Of a stretch of DNA of 36,609 bases, positions 1-7,389 are shown piece by piece; positions within the stretch are counted from its first letter, which is position 1, and each line of letters begins with the position of its first letter. Source of the DNA: JAVBSC01 sp031547305. GTDB taxonomy: Bacteria > Desulfobacterota > Desulfovibrionia > Desulfovibrionales > Desulfovibrionaceae. Position numbers and translations under genes: made by a program. Under the pieces are notes generated by a model that was given only the letters and a program-made list of their open reading frames with translations, ran no database searches and was not told the DNA's origin. The stretch spans positions 1 through 36,609 of the forward strand of contig JAVBSC010000113.1 of the NCBI GenBank assembly GCA_031547305.1, read 5' to 3'.

Positions 1-2977
1 GACGGCGAAAAACAACGCGGCTGTCGAGCCTGCGCCGGCAAAAGAATTTGCGTTCAGCGCTGATGTCGCGCTCGCCGGCGTTCCCGTCCCCGGCAAGAAG
101 GAAGCCGGGCCGCCTGGCGCGCGATTGTCCTTTGCGGCCAACGGCCTGGATGTCCTGGGGATCGGGGTTTCCGGCGGCATGAAGGGGCGGATTGAGGCGG
201 CCGGCGGACCGGACTCACTTAGCCTTACGGCGGATATTTCCGCTCCGGAAATTGCAATCGCTGAAACCGCCCTGCGCGGCCTGGCCGTCAATTTGAACGC
301 GAACGGCAAAAAATCGCCGGACGGCAAATTGGCGTTGGACGGCATGTTGAACGCCTCGGTCTCCGGTAGCCCAGGCGGCTCCGCAACCCTAAAAACCGCC
401 TGGCAGGCCGGGCTTTACGCGGATGGTTCGCCGGAACGCCTCAATTTGTCCGGCCTGCGGGCCGGGGCTCTGGGAGCGCTGCTGAACGGCGACGTTACGG
501 CCTTTTTTACGGCGGGCGGCGCGTCCCCCATTCCTGAGATCGACGGCGAGCTTAAACTGGAAGTGACGGATTGGTCCGGCGCATCCGCTCTGGGCGGGAT
601 TGCCCTGAACGGTTCCCCGGCCCTGGCGGTACTGCGCCTGGAGCGCGCGCCGCACGGGCAAAACGCGCGCCTGGCCCTGAATGCGGACTCTCTGGCCGTG
701 AAAGACGCGAGCGTACAAGCGCTGGACATTGACCTCGCGGCAACGGACCTTTGGAACAAGCCGTCTTTGAAAGGGACGCTCGGCGTTGCCTCCGGCAACG
801 CCGGCCCGGTGGCCTGGGGCGATGCTAAGGCGGTTTTGGACGGAGGCCAGGACGGAGAATTCAGCCTGGAACTGCGTGGCGGGCAAATTCCCGGCCTGAC
901 AAACAGCCCCATGCCCAGAGAGGCGGACTCCCCCCCTCCCGCCAAGACCGCGCCGCCCCAAGCAAAGAAAGGCGCAACCGCCCCCCAAAAATCCGGGCAA
1001 GGCGCAAAAAACCCGCCGCGCTCCGGCGCTGGCGGCTACGCCGCCCTGAGCCTGGCGGGCGCGTACGATCTGAAAAGAAGCGAAGTGACGCTCTCCAGCC
1101 TGGTTTTCAATATTCCGGAGCGCAAGGCCGGGGTGCGGCTTCTGGCCCCGCTCCGCCTGAGCTACGCCCAGGGATTGCGCCTCAGCGGGCTTAAGGCCGC
1201 GCTTGCGCCAGACGGCGCGCTCACGGGGGATCTGGACTGGCGCAAGTCCGGCGGCCTGGTTCTTAATGCCGCGCTTAAAAACCTGCCCACGGAATTTTTC
1301 CGCCTGTTCAGCGATGCGGAAATCCCCCCAGGACTGCTGGACGCCAGCCTGGACTACGCCGAGGCCGCATCCGGCCCCAAAGGCGCGATCAGCCTGAACG
1401 CGCGCCTGGGTCTGCCGAAAGGCGCGTCCGCGCGCCTGGGCGGCGATCCCGGTCTGGCCATTAAGCTGGATGCCTCCCTGGCCCGGCGCAACGGCGCGCT
1501 TGCGCTTACCGGCGCGGGCGGGGCGGAAGTTCTCAACGCCGGCCGGATAGATCCGGGCAAGTTCGCCTTTTCCCTGCCCATGCGCCTTTCCGGCGGCCTG
1601 CCGCTGCCGGACCCCGCCGGGCCGCTCAGCGCGTCTTTTGCCTGGGCGGGCCGGGTCGCGCCGCTGTGGCGTTTTGCGCCCCTGCCCGGCCGATCCCTTG
1701 ACGGAGCGTTTTCCGTGGAACTCACGCTTGGCGGAAACCTGGCCGCCCCAAGCGTTGCCGGTTCCGCCTATCTGGCCGGCGGGCGCTACGAGGACAAGCC
1801 CATGGGTCTGCTCTTCACCAACATGGCCCTTGAAGCGCACGGAAGCCCGGACGCGGGGTTGCGCTTCGTTTTTGCCGCTGGTGACGGACATGACGGAAGC
1901 CTGGCCGCCGAAGGCGCGCTCACGCTCGGCGCGGGCGGCCCCAAAATTGATGCGCGCGGCCAGATCAGACATTTGCGGCCGCTGCACCGGGACGATCTGT
2001 CCATGACGCTTTCCGGCCTGGTGAGCGCCAATGGAAGCCTGAGCGCTCCGGAACTGGCGGCCGACCTTATTGTGGAACAGGGCGAGCTTACCCTGCTTTC
2101 CACCCTGGGCGCTGGAGCCGGGCCGCGCACGCTGGATATAGCCGACGCGGCCGCAAAACCGGCGGAGGCCGCGCAAGGGCCGGTTTGCCGCATGCATGTG
2201 GACGTGCCGGGCCGCTTTTTCATCCGGGGGCGGGGGCTGGACAGCGAATGGAAGGGCCGGCTGAATGTTGCCGGCCCTTTGGGACGGCCTTCCCTGACCG
2301 GTTCCTTGAGCCCGGTGCGCGGCACTTTTGAGCTTCTTTCCAAAACTTTTGTTTTTTCAAATGGAGCGATCTCCTTTGACGGCGGCGATCGCATAAACCC
2401 CGGCATAAACCTGGAACTGGAGTATGCCGGACCGGATCTTACGGCTGTGGCCGTGGCGGGCGGCAGCGCGCAAAAGCCGTCCCTGAGCCTGACCAGCCGC
2501 CCGCCCCTGGCCCAGGACGAAGTGCTGGCCCGTGTGCTTTTTGGCAAGAATGTGGCGGAATTGAGCCGCGTTGAGGTCCTCCAACTGGCCAACAGCATGC
2601 GGGAACTGGCCGGGGTGGGAGAAGGCGGCTTTTCGCCCATGGCCACGGCCCGCAAGGCGCTGGGGCTGGACGTGTTGCGCATGGGCGGCGGCGATACCCG
2701 CAACGAGCGCACGGATTCCGGCATGTCCGGAGCGGCGGACGCGCCCGGCGTGCCGCGTTCGCAAAGCTCCGCCGGGACGGCCCCGGATTCCGGAACGCCA
2801 TCGCTTGAAGCGGGCAAGTACATCAACGACAGCATTTACGTTGGGGTGGAACAAGGCGCCACGCAGGAAAGCACCGGCGTGCGGGTGGAAATAGAACTTG
2901 CCCCGCACCTTAACTTGCAGGGAAAAACCACGCCCAGCTCCAGCCGGGTGGGGCTGGGCTGGAAAAAAGACTATTAG
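1..2977 (+). CDS. tamB: TamB-like translocation/assembly module protein (5'-truncated by window edge)
   Basis: The frame is open from base 2 without a start codon, so the gene begins outside the window; about 991 codons are present. TamB (DUF490) proteins span the periplasm, anchored in the inner membrane, and work with a TamA/BamA-type Omp85 protein in outer-membrane protein or lipid traffic. The visible part is long, low-complexity and beta-rich, with repeated Gly/Ala/Leu patches typical of the DUF490 beta-taco fold. The C-terminal 150 residues carry family hallmarks: a VLFGKNVAELSRVEVLQLA stretch, and an ending with YINDSIYVGVEQG, a short charged strand and GLGWKKDY. A Pro/Lys/Ala-rich linker near 920-1020 (PPPAKTAPPQAKKGATAP) interrupts the repeats and may be a flexible hinge. 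The omp85 partner would be expected upstream. The family call is firm; the symbol is by homology only. Confidence 0.88.
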   Translation, partial: TAKNNAAVEPAPAKEFAFSADVALAGVPVPGKKEAGPPGARLSFAANGLDVLGIGVSGGMKGRIEAAGGPDSLSLTADISAPEIAIAETALRGLAVNLNANGKKSPDGKLALDGMLNASVSGSPGGSATLKTAWQAGLYADGSPERLNLSGLRAGALGALLNGDVTAFFTAGGASPIPEIDGELKLEVTDWSGASALGGIALNGSPALAVLRLERAPHGQNARLALNADSLAVKDASVQALDIDLAATDLWNKPSLKGTLGVASGNAGPVAWGDAKAVLDGGQDGEFSLELRGGQIPGLTNSPMPREADSPPPAKTAPPQAKKGATAPQKSGQGAKNPPRSGAGGYAALSLAGAYDLKRSEVTLSSLVFNIPERKAGVRLLAPLRLSYAQGLRLSGLKAALAPDGALTGDLDWRKSGGLVLNAALKNLPTEFFRLFSDAEIPPGLLDASLDYAEAASGPKGAISLNARLGLPKGASARLGGDPGLAIKLDASLARRNGALALTGAGGAEVLNAGRIDPGKFAFSLPMRLSGGLPLPDPAGPLSASFAWAGRVAPLWRFAPLPGRSLDGAFSVELTLGGNLAAPSVAGSAYLAGGRYEDKPMGLLFTNMALEAHGSPDAGLRFVFAAGDGHDGSLAAEGALTLGAGGPKIDARGQIRHLRPLHRDDLSMTLSGLVSANGSLSAPELAADLIVEQGELTLLSTLGAGAGPRTLDIADAAAKPAEAAQGPVCRMHVDVPGRFFIRGRGLDSEWKGRLNVAGPLGRPSLTGSLSPVRGTFELLSKTFVFSNGAISFDGGDRINPGINLELEYAGPDLTAVAVAGGSAQKPSLSLTSRPPLAQDEVLARVLFGKNVAELSRVEVLQLANSMRELAGVGEGGFSPMATARKALGLDVLRMGGGDTRNERTDSGMSGAADAPGVPRSQSSAGTAPDSGTPSLEAGKYINDSIYVGVEQGATQESTGVRVEIELAPHLNLQGKTTPSSSRVGLGWKKDY

Positions 2978-3086
2978 GGGCTGTTTCTGAATACGTCCTT
3001 TGAAGAAATTCATTCCCCATCGCTTTCCGCCATGTTATACAGAACGCAAATCCCATGATTAAACGCCCCAACGGCAGGAGGCAGCC

Positions 3087-4007
3087 ATGCGCAGGCGCGA
3101 TTTTTTAAAATGGCAGATGTGCGGCCTTGCCGTAATGGCTTCCGGCGGCCCGCTGATCTGGCCGGGAAAAAAGGCCCTGGCCGACGGCACGCCGGACGTG
3201 GCCGTGGCCAAAGGCGCTCCGGGGCCGGCCGCCCGCGCGGCCGTGGATTTGCTTGGCGGCATGGGCCGCTTTGTTAACCCCGGCCAGAAGGTGGTGATCA
3301 AGCCTAACATGAGTTTTTCCCAAGGAGTGGACAGCGCCACCACCACGCACCCGGAAGTGGTGCGCGAAGTGCTGATCATGTGCAAGGAAGCCGGGGCCGC
3401 CAAGGTGCGCGTACTGGACCATTCCCTGCAAAACGCGGAAAGATCGCTGGAAAATTCCGGCATTCTGGCCGCCTGCGACGGCGTGGAGCAAGGCATCTGC
3501 CGCCATCTGATGGACGCTTCTTTCTATCAGGAAGCGGATTTGCCGAAAGCTCTGGAAATGCGCGACAACGCCTTTATGCGCGACGTGCTGGAGGCTGACG
3601 TGATCATTGCCGTGCCCGTTGCCAAAAGTCACAGTTCCGCCGGGGTGAGCCTGTCGCTCAAAGGACAGATGGGACTGATCCTGTCCCGCGGCGTCATGCA
3701 TTCCCGCTACAGCCTGGACGGCTCCATCGCGGACCTGAACAGCTTTATCAAACCGCATCTGGCGATCATCGACGCCACCCGCGTGCTTACAACAAACGGG
3801 CCGGGCGGTCCGGGCCTGGTGATCCGTCCGGGCGAGGTCATTGCCTCCGCCGATCCGGTGGCCGCCGACGCCACGGCCGTGGCCTCTTACGAGTGGTACG
3901 GCCGGAAATTCGAGCCAAGTCAGGTCAAATACCTGCGACTGGCCCAGGAGCGCGGTTTGGGCCGCCTGGATATTGAAAACCTGATCACCAAACGGATCGC
4001 CGTCTGA
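3087..4007 (+). CDS. Tat-exported DUF362 domain protein
   Basis: A 306-residue protein starting MRRRDFLKW, a twin-arginine signal followed by a hydrophobic stretch and a likely cleavage after ALA near residue 32. It is therefore probably exported folded. The rest matches the DUF362 family: VVIKPNMSFSQG, TTHPEVVREVL, a VLDHSL segment, a VPVAKSHSS segment and LAIIDATRVL. DUF362 proteins are often linked to iron-sulfur proteins, but their biochemical role is poorly defined. No Cys cluster is visible here. The start is supported by AGGAGG at 3076-3081. The next gene begins 5 bases after the stop and encodes a membrane polyferredoxin, so the two are probably co-transcribed and act together in periplasmic redox chemistry. 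Function beyond the family is unknown. Confidence 0.85.
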   Translation: MRRRDFLKWQMCGLAVMASGGPLIWPGKKALADGTPDVAVAKGAPGPAARAAVDLLGGMGRFVNPGQKVVIKPNMSFSQGVDSATTTHPEVVREVLIMCKEAGAAKVRVLDHSLQNAERSLENSGILAACDGVEQGICRHLMDASFYQEADLPKALEMRDNAFMRDVLEADVIIAVPVAKSHSSAGVSLSLKGQMGLILSRGVMHSRYSLDGSIADLNSFIKPHLAIIDATRVLTTNGPGGPGLVIRPGEVIASADPVAADATAVASYEWYGRKFEPSQVKYLRLAQERGLGRLDIENLITKRIAV

Positions 4008-4012
4008 GCGCC

Positions 4013-5743
4013 ATGGCCGGCAACTCCGCCAAAACCCCGGACGATTCCGGCAACGCCCGCCCAGGCAAAGCCCGCCGGTTCCGCCGCCTGGTCCAGGCGG
4101 CCAGCCTTATGCTGTTTCTCCGGCTGCTCTGGTGGCAGGCCGCGTCCCCGCAAAGCCCGGACGCCCTGATCCCGCCGGATCTCTTCCAGCGCCTGGATCC
4201 CCTGGCCGCCACAGCCACGCTTTTGGCCGGCCGGGAATGGATAGCCGCCCTTTTGCCCGGACTGTCGCTCCTGGCCGTGGCCCTGTTGGCCGGCCGGCTG
4301 TTCTGCGGCTGGATCTGCCCTTTTGGCGCGACCCTGGACGCGGCTTCCGGCCTGATGCGCCGCCATGCCGGCCCGGTCCGCGAATGCCTCCGGCCTTCCC
4401 CGTCCGCGCGCAAAATCAAGTACCTGCTGCTCATAGCCGTACTGGCCGCCGCTCTGGCCGGGGTGAACCTGGCCTGGTGGGCCGCGCCCATCCCCCTGAT
4501 CACCCGCTTTTACGGCCTGCTCCTGCACCCCCTGGCCCTGCTGGGCGGGCACGAAATACTCGCCTTAAGCCGTCCGGCCCTGAACTACCTGGACTGGCCG
4601 GCCCTGAACTACCTGGCCATAACGCCCCGGCGCTTCGCCTCATTGTATTTTCTGGCCGGGTTCTTCGGCCTGATCTTCTGGCTGGAGCGGGTAAAACCGC
4701 GATTCTGGTGCCGCTTTATCTGCCCGGCCGGGGCGCTGCTCGGGCTTTTCTCCCTGTTCCCCATCTGGCGCAGGCGGGTATCTTCCTGCATCCAGTGCGG
4801 CAAATGCGCGCGAACCTGCCCCGCCGGAGCCCTGCCGCCCCAAGGCCGGCCCTGCCCGCACAGCGAGTGCATAACCTGCCAGACCTGCGCGGACGTCTGC
4901 CCCACGCGGGGCACGGCATTTTCCTTTTTCCGTCCCTCAAATACGGCTGATGACAAAAAATCCCCGGCAACCGCTCCACTACCCACGGCTCCCGGCCCAT
5001 CCGCGCTGCCCTCCCGCCGCGCCTTTCTGGCCGCGGCCGCCGGCGGCGTCGGCCTGGCCGGGCTGGAGCGTTCCGCCCTGGGCAGCCTGCTAGGGCCGGA
5101 CGCGCGGGGGAATTTGTGGTCAAAAGGCTGCCTGCGGCCGCCCGGCGCGCTGCCGGAAGCCGCTTTTCTGGACCGCTGCCTGCGCTGCGGCCTGTGCATG
5201 CGGGCCTGCCCGAGCAACGGTCTGCAACCCGCCTGGCTGGCCGCCGGACCGGAAGGGATGTTCAGCCCGGTCCTTACGCCCAGGCGCGGCCCCTGCGAGC
5301 CGGACTGCAACCTGTGCGGCCAGGTCTGCCCGACACAGGCCATCACTCCCCTGCCCCTGACGGAAAAACGCTGGGCCAAAATCGGCGGGGCCGTCGTCCA
5401 TAACAACCGCTGCCTGGCCTGGGCCGAAGACAAACGCTGCGTGGTCTGCCAGGAGGTCTGCCCCTTCGGGGCCGTGGAATGCGTGCAGACGGCCGGGGCG
5501 CTTGTGCCAGTACCCCTGGTCAAGGCCGCCAAGTGCTTTGGCTGCGGCTACTGCGAGCAGCACTGCCCGGCGCGCGTCCCCGCCATTACCGTCCAGCCCC
5601 TGAACGCCCTGCGCCTGGCCCGGGGGTCTTACATCCAGGCCGGCAAAGCCGCCGGACTAAGCCTGGAGCCGATTCCCAGAAAAGACCTGGAACAAACGCC
5701 CACTCTGCCCGCCGGCAGTCTGCCCCCTGGTTTTTCGGAGTAA
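4013..5743 (+). CDS. Membrane polyferredoxin, NapH-like half fused to NapG/MauM-like half
   Basis: 576 residues. The N-terminal half (about 1-310) is NapH/YccM-like: several membrane helices, the FCGWICPFGATLD motif, RFICPAGALLGL, then two 4Fe-4S clusters (CIQCGKCARTCPAG and CITCQTCADVCP). A Ser/Pro/Ala-rich linker follows, then SRRAFLAAAAGGVG, which resembles an internal twin-arginine signal. The C-terminal half has NapG/MauM-type clusters: CLRCGLCMRACPS, CNLCGQVCPTQA, CVVCQEVCPFGA and CFGCGYCEQHCP. This suggests an electron relay from the quinone pool to a periplasmic acceptor. In Nap systems these two modules are separate proteins; here they are one chain. A 24-bp in-frame duplication lies inside (4574-4616). 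Only a weak ribosome site precedes the ATG, so translational coupling to the DUF362 gene is likely. Electron donor and acceptor are unknown. Confidence 0.85.
   Translation: MAGNSAKTPDDSGNARPGKARRFRRLVQAASLMLFLRLLWWQAASPQSPDALIPPDLFQRLDPLAATATLLAGREWIAALLPGLSLLAVALLAGRLFCGWICPFGATLDAASGLMRRHAGPVRECLRPSPSARKIKYLLLIAVLAAALAGVNLAWWAAPIPLITRFYGLLLHPLALLGGHEILALSRPALNYLDWPALNYLAITPRRFASLYFLAGFFGLIFWLERVKPRFWCRFICPAGALLGLFSLFPIWRRRVSSCIQCGKCARTCPAGALPPQGRPCPHSECITCQTCADVCPTRGTAFSFFRPSNTADDKKSPATAPLPTAPGPSALPSRRAFLAAAAGGVGLAGLERSALGSLLGPDARGNLWSKGCLRPPGALPEAAFLDRCLRCGLCMRACPSNGLQPAWLAAGPEGMFSPVLTPRRGPCEPDCNLCGQVCPTQAITPLPLTEKRWAKIGGAVVHNNRCLAWAEDKRCVVCQEVCPFGAVECVQTAGALVPVPLVKAAKCFGCGYCEQHCPARVPAITVQPLNALRLARGSYIQAGKAAGLSLEPIPRKDLEQTPTLPAGSLPPGFSE
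4574..4616 (+). repeat. Short in-frame tandem duplication (19-bp copies, 24-bp period)
   Basis: CCGGCCCTGAACTACCTGG occurs at 4574-4592 and again at 4598-4616, giving PALNYL-DW-PALNYL in the polyferredoxin. The copies are identical, which fits a recent slippage duplication within a membrane-proximal loop. Confidence 0.8.
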
Positions 5744-5787
5744 CGCCGACGCCTTGTGAGAGGGCCGCGATCATTGCCGCGCAACAA

Positions 5788-7182
5788 TCAGGCCGGCTCC
5801 TTCAAATTCAGCCGGGCCAGCTTTCTCTGAAAAGTCCGCAAGTTCAGGCCAAGTGCCGCCGCGGCCTTGCCCCTGTTCCAGCGGCATTGTTCCAGAGCCT
5901 GCAAAATCATGCTTTCCTCCAGCCGCAGGACCGCCTCGGCCAGGGTTGGCCCCTGGTTCCGGACGGGCAAAAGCTTTTTGGCCTTGCCGGCATCGCCCAG
6001 AGAGGCCAGGGCGGAATCCCCGAGCACCGCGTATCTGTCCAGAAAGTTATGCAATTCCCGCACGTTGCCCGGCCAGGAATAACGCTCCATAACCAGGCGC
6101 ACGTGCAGCGGAATGCTTATGCCGCTCCCGCGCCTGTCCTTCCAGGCGTCTATGAGCAAGGGCAAATCCCCCAGCCGGTCACGCAGCGCCGGCAGGTACA
6201 GGGGAAGAACATGGATGCGGTAGTAAAAATCCGAGCGCATTTTCTTTTCTTCCACCAACCTGGCCAAATCCTGGTTGGTGGCGGCAATCAGGTGGAAGGA
6301 CGACGTCTCGGGAACCGTGCCGCCCACCGGGGTGTAGGTTTTTGTCTCCAGGGCGCGCAGCAGTTTGACCTGCAAATGCGCCGGCAATTCTCCGATTTCG
6401 TCTAAAAACAAGGTGCCGCCGTCAGCGGCGTTCAGATAGCCCTTCTTGTTCTGGTGCGCGCCGGTAAAGGCGCCTTTGACGTGCCCGAAGAACTCGCTTT
6501 CCAGGAGCGCTTCCGGAATGGCCCCGCAGTTTACCGGCACGTACAGCCCCTTGCGGCCGCTGATGGAATGGATGGCCTGGGCCGTAAGATCCTTGCCCGT
6601 GCCCGTTTCCCCGTAAATTATGACGGAAGTGTCGCTTTCCGCCGCCTTGATGATATGGCCGTAAAGCTCCCGCATGAGCTGGCTTTGCCCGACTATATGC
6701 TTGAGCCCCAGCATGTTGTCGGTCATGACTTTGAGCTGGCGGTTTTCTTTTTTTAATTCCAGCTCCAGCAGCTTCTGCTCGCTGACGTCCATGAGGATGC
6801 CTTCGAGATATTGCGGGCGGTCGTCCTCGTCGTAGACGGCGACCTCCTGCTCCCAAACCCACTTCACTTTGCCGGACGGCAGGATTAGCCGGTAATAGGA
6901 CTGATGGGGGACGTGGGCGACAATTGTGTCATACATGGATTTGCGAACCCTGGGCAGATCTTCGGGCAGGATCATGCGTTGCAGGGTGTTCCATTTGTCT
7001 CTGACCATTTCCTCCGGAGTCAGACCCAAAAGCTCCTGGCTCCCGTTGCTGGCCATCTCAAAAACATAGGCATAGCCGTATTCGTCAGCCGGGTTTGGAA
7101 CAATCCGAACACGATAGACCATTCCCGGAATACGATTAACCAGACGCTCATATTTTTGTACAATGGCTTTATAGTCATCCAT
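5788..7182 (-). CDS. Sigma-54-dependent transcriptional activator with N-terminal PAS domain
   Basis: Taken from the ATG at 7182 (464 residues, MDDYKAIVQ), because AGAG lies 8 bases upstream. Longer in-frame starts at 7212 and 7299 would run through palindromic DNA that looks regulatory. Domains: PAS/PAC at about 5-135 (NRIPGMVYRVR, then KWVWEQEVAVYDEDDRPQ), a short coiled linker, and an AAA+ domain with Walker A GETGTGKD (191-198), the intact sigma-54 contact loop GAFTGA (237-242) and GGTLFLDEIGELP. A Fis-type helix-turn-helix closes the protein (RWNRGKAAAALGLNLRTFQRKL). The PAS domain replaces a phosphorylatable receiver, so a small ligand or redox signal is likely. It is divergent from the sulfatase/ABC cassette, which has a -24/-12 promoter, and is almost certainly its activator. 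No membrane segment is seen, so it is cytoplasmic. Confidence 0.9.
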   Translation of the reverse strand: MDDYKAIVQKYERLVNRIPGMVYRVRIVPNPADEYGYAYVFEMASNGSQELLGLTPEEMVRDKWNTLQRMILPEDLPRVRKSMYDTIVAHVPHQSYYRLILPSGKVKWVWEQEVAVYDEDDRPQYLEGILMDVSEQKLLELELKKENRQLKVMTDNMLGLKHIVGQSQLMRELYGHIIKAAESDTSVIIYGETGTGKDLTAQAIHSISGRKGLYVPVNCGAIPEALLESEFFGHVKGAFTGAHQNKKGYLNAADGGTLFLDEIGELPAHLQVKLLRALETKTYTPVGGTVPETSSFHLIAATNQDLARLVEEKKMRSDFYYRIHVLPLYLPALRDRLGDLPLLIDAWKDRRGSGISIPLHVRLVMERYSWPGNVRELHNFLDRYAVLGDSALASLGDAGKAKKLLPVRNQGPTLAEAVLRLEESMILQALEQCRWNRGKAAAALGLNLRTFQRKLARLNLKEPA

Positions 7183-7210
7183 ATTATCATCTCTATATTT
7201 GTCATTATTC

Positions 7211-7226
7211 ATGACAATATTGTCAT
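7211..7226. promoter_or_regulatory. 16-bp perfect palindrome, candidate operator or activator site
   Basis: ATGACAATATTGTCAT is its own reverse complement, and a further GTCAT half-site lies at 7201-7205. It is 29 bases upstream of the preferred activator start and roughly 100 bases upstream of the -24/-12 promoter. It could serve in autoregulation, as an upstream activating sequence, or both. Assignment of the binding protein is inference. Confidence 0.5.
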
Positions 7227-7229
7227 AAC

Positions 7230-7273
7230 AAAAATATCTTCCCATAATCCGGTGATGGCGACAAGATATTTTT
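7230..7273. promoter_or_regulatory. 11-bp inverted repeat, candidate enhancer for the sigma-54 activator
   Basis: AAAAATATCTT (7230-7240) and AAGATATTTTT (7263-7273) are perfect inverted repeats whose centres are 33 bp apart, about three helical turns. They lie about 75-115 bp upstream of the predicted start site of the sulfatase/ABC cassette, the usual distance for enhancer sites of sigma-54 activators. Which of the two palindromes the Fis-type domain uses cannot be decided from sequence. Confidence 0.45.
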
Positions 7274-7322
7274 ACAAAGATAATATACTGAAATAACATA
7301 TTTATTCTGCACAGTTCCTTGC

Positions 7323-7338
7323 AGGCATTCTAATTGCA
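7323..7338 (+). promoter_or_regulatory. Sigma-54 (-24/-12) promoter of the sulfatase/ABC cassette
   Basis: AGGCATTCTAATTGCA fits the TGGCACG-N4-TTGCW consensus, with GG (7324-7325) and GC (7336-7337) separated by exactly 10 bases. Transcription would start near 7348-7349, about 40 bases before the GTG of the sulfatase-like gene. The adjacent divergent gene encodes a GAFTGA-type activator, which supports the assignment. Confidence 0.7.
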
Positions 7339-7389
7339 CTTTAAATCACAAACAGACCCAAAAACAACTTTCACCAAGGAGCAGCGTCT

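Noticed and set aside
389..2197. 602-codon minus-strand frame opposite tamB
   Set aside because: Arg/Gly/Gln-rich translation without any domain, mirrored on a convincing TamB frame. It is an effect of high GC content.
7315..7338. CTGCAC-AGTTCC-TTGCA as sigma-54 promoter
   Set aside because: Spacing between the two halves is one base too long. The overlapping box at 7323-7338 has the correct spacing.
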